From: Mesoplasma sp. JKS002658
Lineage (GTDB): Bacteria; Bacillota_I; Bacilli_A; Mycoplasmatales; Mycoplasmataceae
NCBI RefSeq assembly: GCF_023566355.1
Contig: NZ_JAKNSW010000001.1
Span: forward strand, 1-64,000
Direction: 5' to 3'
DNA length: 64,000 nucleotides
The position numbers were made by a program, and so were the translations under genes. Position 1 is the stretch's first letter. Each line of letters starts with the position of its first letter. The notes beneath the pieces are model-generated. The model worked only from the letters and a program-made list of their open reading frames with translations, ran no database searches and was not told where the DNA came from. Positions 58,791-64,000 of the stretch are shown piece after piece.

Positions 58791-61428
58791 ATGAAATTTA
58801 TTCAACTGAAAACTACAGCGAAAAACTCGTGATGTATTTTCTTCTTATGAAACTCGTGAGAAGTTTAAATATATTAAGGGATCAGTTTTTGCAATTGTTT
58901 TAGGTTTAATTATTGCTGGGATTATTATTGCTGCTCAAAACGTCAATCCCTTTGTCTATTTAAGAGAATTATTTAATGTTTCTTTTAGTAGCTTATTTGT
59001 TGAACAAACATTCCAATGATTGGCAATTTATATTGTTGTTGGTTTAGCAGTTGGGCTTGGTTTCAAATCCGGGATCTTTAATATTGGGGTCTCTGGACAG
59101 ATGTTATTAGGGGCAGGAATCTCAATTATTTATTATCGTTTAGCAGTTGGTGATAATCACGCGATGCATGCTGGTGATATTATTGTTGTTTTCTTGATTT
59201 GTCTGTTTTCAGGAGCATTCTTAGCAGGAATTGCTGGTGCTCTAAAAGCTTTATTCAACATTCACGAAGTTGTAACTACAATTATGTTGAACTGAACAAT
59301 TTGATACTTGTTAAAATTCTTGTTTACCAAGTATCAAAGTTTGACTGGAGCTGGAATTAGCACGAGTGCTTCAATGCCTTCAGATCAACTAGCAATTAAT
59401 GGCAGTTCAATCGCCATTCCTTTAATTATTGCCTTTATTTGTTTGGTTTTGGTTGCTTTCTTATTAACCAAAACTGTTTTTGGTTATAAATTAAAAGCGG
59501 TTGGTTCCTCACCAAATGCAGCAAAATATGCTGGGTTTAATGTTAAAGCCAAAATTGTTGAATCAATGTTGATTTCTGGGGGATTAGCAGGAATCGCTTC
59601 GTTTGTTAACGTGTTAACTTTAAATCCCAACATTTCCTTTACTGTGGACAATCTTCCTGCAATTGGTTATGATGCGATTGCGATTTCTCTAGTAGCCTTT
59701 AATAATCCAATCGGAATCTTCTTCACTTCGTTTTTGTGAGGAATTTTACAATCAGGAGGAGCTGGAACTGCATCTTTATTTAACATGTCGAACCAAACCT
59801 CAAGTTTAATCTTTGGAATTATTGTTTATTTTGCTGCCATTTCAGTAGTCTTTATTAATTATTATCCAATCTTGAAGTTGAAGATTAATTTAGCTAGTTT
59901 TTCTTCGCGTACGACTCGTGAACAAGTTCAAAAGTTATGATCAGAACGTCAAAAGATTATTAAAATTCGTTGAAGTTTGCGTCCTGGTTTAGATGTGCAA
60001 AACTACACTCAAGCAATGAAAGAAGAAAAGCGTCTTTTAAAACTTAGTTATCAACAAGGGGTTGAAAAGATTTCTTATCAAGAATACAAAAAACAAGTTC
60101 AAGCAATTAATCAGCAAATTCGTGCTTATGTTCGTGATTATAGAAAAAACCTAAGAGAAGTTGATAAAAAACTTGGTCAAGCAATTAAAACTGTGAAAAA
60201 AGATAACTACATTCAACGTTTGACCTTAGCAAAACAAGGGATTAAACGTCGCGAACGATTGTTATTAAGAATCAGCGATCAAAACGCCTTGGGACATTTA
60301 GAAGAAGTTAAAGCAACTTATATCGGAATCCAAGACTACTTAAAACAAGAAGCGCACAACTATCATCACTGACTAAAAACTCAATTAGAACCAATCAAAG
60401 CAGAATATCAACAAAAGGTTTATGAAATTGAAGCTTGATATGAAGGGAAAAGTGGAGATTTAACTCACTACTGAACTTGATTTAACTTATCAATTGAAAC
60501 TAAGGGAGAAATCAAAAAACAAAAGATTAAGACCAAGAATAAAGTTGAATCGTTAAGAACTGATTATCGTTTGAATAAGAGCGCTATTCGTCGTGACAAA
60601 ACATTAGGTGGGGCAGAAAAACAACAAGCACTTGCTAAGCTAAAAACAGCAATCACTGATCAAATTATAGCTTTAAGAGAAGCTGGTCAAGCAGTGATTG
60701 AACAACAACAAGCACTTGCGGTTAATGCAAAAACTAATTATCAAAAGGCTAAAAATAATGTTCAAGTTAGAGCAAAACTTAAAACGATGCAAAAGAGTTA
60801 TCTTCACAAGTTGGATAGTGCTAAAGAAACTTATCAAAAAAAGGTCGTTGCTCTTAAAGAAGCGAATGAAACTCGTCGTCACCAGTTTGATAAAACCACT
60901 AGTCAGGGTCAAATTGCAGCAATGCAAGGATTTGTTAGCACTTATGATAACTATAAAAATCAGTTAAAAAACCAACAAGTTTATTCAGGAATTTATTTAA
61001 ATCAACTAGCAGAAAAAATTACTTTAATGTGAGTCGACTTACAAACAATCAATCACGATAGTTTCTTTACTGCTCAAGATACTCGAGTTTCTTTCTATAT
61101 TAAGAAGCGAATTTATCAATGATTAGCAAAAGAAGAAAAGTGGGTTGAAGAATCAAAGATTGCTTATCATAATCTGGATGAAACTAGAGAAATTAAAGTG
61201 GACACAAAGCGAATAATGACCACTTATAAACAGAGTTTGGTGTTATTCAGTGAAGATTATAAAACTGAAAAACAACAAATTATGAACAACAAAGATTTAA
61301 ACCATCAAACCAAAGGTTTGATGCTAAATGAAAATGAACGAACTTATAGTGAACGTTTACAAACCTATATTTTAGATTTGGAAGCAAAAACCAGAAGCCG
61401 AAGTTTTCTTGAAAGTGAGGTGAAATAG
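58783..61428 (+). CDS. ABC transporter permease with a very long cytoplasmic coiled-coil tail
   Basis: An 881-residue protein read through 14 or more TGA (Trp) codons without any true stop. Residues 1-370 are a permease of the ribose/nucleoside type (YufP-like), with a GLGFKSGIFNIGVSGQMLLGA start and the motif VGSSPNAAKYAGFNVKAKIVESMLISGGLAGI. From about residue 385 to 881 the sequence is hydrophilic and rich in Gln, Lys, Glu and Leu, with long coiled-coil stretches. Such a tail is far beyond the ~350 residues of the family. It overlaps the ATPase gene by 8 bases and ends 3 bases before the second permease. The tail's role is unknown. Confidence 0.9.
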
Positions 61429-61431
61429 CTA

Positions 61432-62352
61432 ATGTTATCCTTTTTAGATTATGCTTTTGCTTTATGTGCAATTTTATTATTAGCAGCACTTTCTGGATAT
61501 GTCAGTGAACGAAGTGGGGTTGTTAACATCGGTATCGAAGGAATGATGAGTATTGGGGCATTAGTCGTAGCAATGATTGGCTCAGCGGTGAACAAAAGTT
61601 CCACTCACAACCTAGATCAACTTTGAGTCGTCTTGGTGGGAGGAATTGTTGCTGCTGTGTTTGCCCTCTTCCACGGGTTTGCCTCAATTACTTTAAAAGC
61701 CAATCAGGTAATTTCAGGAACAGCAATTAATATTCTGGCTGCAGGAATCGCATTATTCTTTGCTACTTCAGGATTTTTTGGTTCAAGTGCCACAGATATT
61801 TCTACTAACTTTCATTCTTTATATGTTGATGCCAATCATGTTCTTCCAGTTTGATTATTAATCGGTCTAGGAATTGCGGTGTTATTACTAGTTTTCTTTA
61901 CTTTCACTAAGTTTGGAATGCGCTATAAAATGGTTGGAGAAAATCCTAATGCAGTTGATGCAGCAGGAATTTCAGTAACTAAATATCGTTACCTTGCTGT
62001 CTTTTTATCTGGTTTCTTAGCTGGAATTGGTGGAGGAGTGATGATTTGCACCATTGTTGGAGGAGGAACTTTTGGAGGAACCACTTTTGGTTTTGGGTTC
62101 TTAGGACTAGCGATTCTAATCTTTGGTCAATGAAATATTCTTTATATTACCATTGGGGTTGTTGCTTTTGGGTTCTTATACACTTTAGGAAACCAATTAG
62201 GGACTTTAACCACTAATATATCAATTAAGAATAATGCAGGAATCTTTAGAATTATTCCCTTTGTCTTAACAATTGTTGTCATGGTGATCTTTTCGAAGTG
62301 ATCACACGCTCCAGCAGCGAACGGGCAGCCTTTTGATAAGGCCCTGCGGTAG
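61432..62352 (+). CDS. ABC transporter permease 2
   Basis: A 306-residue inner-membrane permease of the YufQ/BMP-type nucleoside transporter. The opening GYVSERSGVVNIGIEGMMSIGALVVAM and the KMVGENPNAVDAAGISVTKYR segment are family signatures. It forms the heterodimeric channel with the first permease. Five TGA codons encode Trp. It starts 3 bases after the previous stop. A terminator follows. Confidence 0.92.
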
Positions 62353-62364
62353 TTAAATTAGTTT

Positions 62365-62389
62365 AAAAGCACTCAAATGAGTGCTTTTT
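62365..62389 (+). terminator. Terminator of the nucleoside transporter operon
   Basis: AAAAGCACTC / GAGTGCTTTT with loop AAAT and a trailing T run. Confidence 0.82.
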
Positions 62390-62425
62390 ATTTGGATGAA
62401 TTTTAGTCAAGGTCTGGAATTGTTA

Positions 62426-62577
62426 GTTAAGAATGAGATAATAAAAACTGTCAAAAGTTCTTAACAAAAAAAGGTTAATAACACCATGATTGATGATTTA
62501 TTAATTAAGGAAAAGTTGAAATAATCAGCCCTAAAACAAAACTTAGCAAAAGACCATTTTTTGGTCTTTTATTTTTT
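62426..62577 (+). other. Candidate small transcript with a 12-codon ORF and terminator
   Basis: This intergenic stretch holds an inverted repeat GTTAAGAA / TTCTTAAC (62426-62433 and 62458-62465) that encloses GATAAT (62437-62442), a 12-codon ORF (ATG 62486 to TAA 62524) and a terminator (AAAAGACCA / TGGTCTTTT, 62548-62577). It resembles a short independent transcript or small RNA. There is no gene otherwise. Evidence for expression is only structural. Confidence 0.35.
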
Positions 62578-62619
62578 GTAAAATAAGAAATGAATAAATA
62601 GGGAATGGTGATTATAAAA

Positions 62620-63714
62620 ATGGAAATTTTGATTTTAGGGAACGGGTTTGAATGTCAGTATAACCCCAATGTCCGCAATTTTAACCAAAAATTTGTTGAG
62701 TTTATTAATGATGAGAATAAAACTAAAGAATTATTAAAAAAGATTAAAAGCTTTTGTGAACATGATCAAAAAATTTATCAAGCGATAGTTACGACGATTC
62801 GGAATGAAATTGAATTTAATGAAAATTTTATTTTAGAATCAGAATTACGTGATATTGGGATGCATTTAGCTAATGCTCCAGCTCGAACGCTGGTTGCAAG
62901 TGAGAATTTAATTTTTCATTGTTTAAAAAATTTAGTTGGTTTGATTATCAATGAATTCACCACTGATTATCGACAAATTGATCAATATATGGATTTTCGC
63001 ATGAAAGAATTACCAGACCAAATTTGAACAACAAATTATACCAATTCAGCTCAGGAGGCTTACGAATCTTGAACAGAAGGTTCTCTTTTTCAACCCCTTG
63101 ATTTGACTAATTCCTACTCCAAAGATTCTTTGAAAAAAGCGAAAGTGATTTATTTACATGGTCAATTTTTATTTCGAACCACATCAACATTTTCACCAAC
63201 AACAGCTTATCTTGGCGCTTCCCAACTTGGTGATATTTATCAAGCCAATTCTCCTTATTTTAGTGCTAATCAACCAGTTAAAGCAACTCAAAAATCAAGC
63301 AAAACTTTTATTGATGATCAAACCTTTCAAAACATTGAAATTAATTTAGCAAAGAAAAACGAAAACCCGTTAAAAAGTGCTATTTCTAAAATTCTTTGGA
63401 ACCAAAGTGAAGTCATTAAAATTAATATTTTTGGTTTATCGGTAAATAATGATGAAGGATTATTTAAAATTCTCTTAGACGAACTTGAGAAAGCAAACGT
63501 TAGTTATGAATTAAATTTCTACTACTATACGCAAACTGATAAAAAGAATTTTGAAGTATTTAAGCATGATTATTTGAATAGTACAAATGATAATAATTCT
63601 GTCGTTAATCCTTTTATTCATTATAATTTTGGGAACAATCCTCAAAAAGTTAAAAAACGAATTAACATTTTGCCATCAAAAGAATACAAGGGGTTTAAAT
63701 TAAAAAAGAAATAG
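62620..63714 (+). CDS. AbiH-like abortive-infection family protein
   Basis: A 364-residue soluble protein. The N-terminal ILILGNGFECQYNPNVRNFNQKFVEFI matches the GNGFD...L.T.Y.DF start of AbiH. A TTNYTN segment at residues 137-142 corresponds to the family NYT motif, YLHGQ (His180) to the HG motif, and INIFGLSVNNDEGLFKILLDEL near 269-290 to the G.S...D segment. Departures are Glu in place of the first Asp and Leu in place of His in the GHS-like motif. AbiH confers phage resistance in lactococci; its mechanism is not well defined. ATG at 62620 follows GGTGAT, an anti-16S match, by eight bases. The gene stands alone. Confidence 0.72.
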
Positions 63715-63721
63715 AGTTAAG

Positions 63722-64000
63722 CTATTTGCTCATCGCTGCGATTAACTTTTGGTCATGATTTAGCAATTGGCAAGTTAACAAATAACTTCCTATAATTAAA
63801 ATTAAATTACTAGCAATTAAAATTAGAACTGTTCATCAATTATTTTTCGCCGCTTTAATTCAGTTGTTATCATAACCATTTATTGTCGCGGTCAGTTCAA
63901 CAAAGTAAAGGACAACTAAAAAACTAATGATTATCAAGTAGGTTTGTCAATTGACTTGAAACTTACTGGTTTGTTTGGTTTTCTGATCAATTTCATACTT
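63722..64000 (-). CDS. C-terminal part of a membrane protein, cut by the window edge
   Basis: On the minus strand an open frame enters at the window edge and ends at TAG (63724-63722), giving 92 visible residues. Two membrane helices are present (YLIIISFLVVLYFVEL and TVLILIASNLILIIGSYLLTC), with a WIKAAKNNWW segment containing TGA-coded Trp between them. A short cytoplasmic tail ends with AAMSK. The gene is tail-to-tail with the AbiH-like gene, 7 bases apart. The family is not recognised. Confidence 0.65.

Noticed and set aside
58783-61428. Apparent chain of frameshifted fragments after the first permease.
   Set aside because: All fragments are in one frame separated only by TGA (Trp); no frameshift is required.

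Overview
The window is an AT-rich stretch of a wall-less bacterium (class Mollicutes) that reads TGA as tryptophan. Nearly every long gene runs through in-frame TGA codons at conserved Trp positions, and TGG is used as well. The gene order, the UGA code and a tmRNA tag with an internal EMPAFMM motif point to a Spiroplasma-like member of the Entomoplasmatales. The genus assignment is inferred. No rRNA, tRNA gene, insertion sequence or CRISPR array was recognised.

Layout, left to right. (1) 1-5.1 kb: the end of a surface-type protein, then ung, an ECF transporter S component, cysS, rlmB and a sigma-factor-like gene in the sigH position. (2) 5.1-18 kb: rpmG-secE-nusG, rplKA, an L10-type leader with rplJL, an unusual 393-residue protein (possibly a degenerate Fic fold), rpoB and rpoC. 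(3) 18-27.6 kb: rpiB-glyA, upp and the complete F1Fo ATP synthase operon (atpIBEFHAGDC). (4) 27.6-42.6 kb: a reverse-strand 5'-3' exonuclease beside a decayed gene, then secA, uvrB-uvrA, folC, a second ECF S component, hprK, a first lgt and trxB. (5) 42.6-51 kb: a small coiled-coil protein, a small reverse membrane protein, a second lgt driven from a perfect inverted-repeat divergent promoter, whiA, an XRE regulator, secG, rnr and smpB, then a GNAT/PUA plus ASCH gene pair placed between smpB and tmRNA. (6) 51-53.8 kb: tmRNA, mgtE and trmB. (7) 54-62.4 kb: a nucleoside-uptake locus with two paralogous BMP-type lipoproteins, an ABC ATPase and two permeases. (8) 62.4-64 kb: a small candidate transcript, an AbiH-like gene and the end of a reverse membrane protein.

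The most striking element is the uptake locus. Each lipoprotein gene has its own purine-type riboswitch upstream. The first carries the 2'-deoxyguanosine type of ligand-binding joint (ACTCCACC); the second has the canonical guanine/adenine-class joint (TTTCTACC) with a C in the guanine-specifying position. The first permease also carries a cytoplasmic coiled-coil tail of roughly 490 residues.

Other points of note are two Lgt paralogues that have each lost a different active-site residue, an Asn at the rifampicin-determining His position of RpoB, the smpB/ssrA insertion, and the 21-bp inverted repeat holding two back-to-back -10 boxes.
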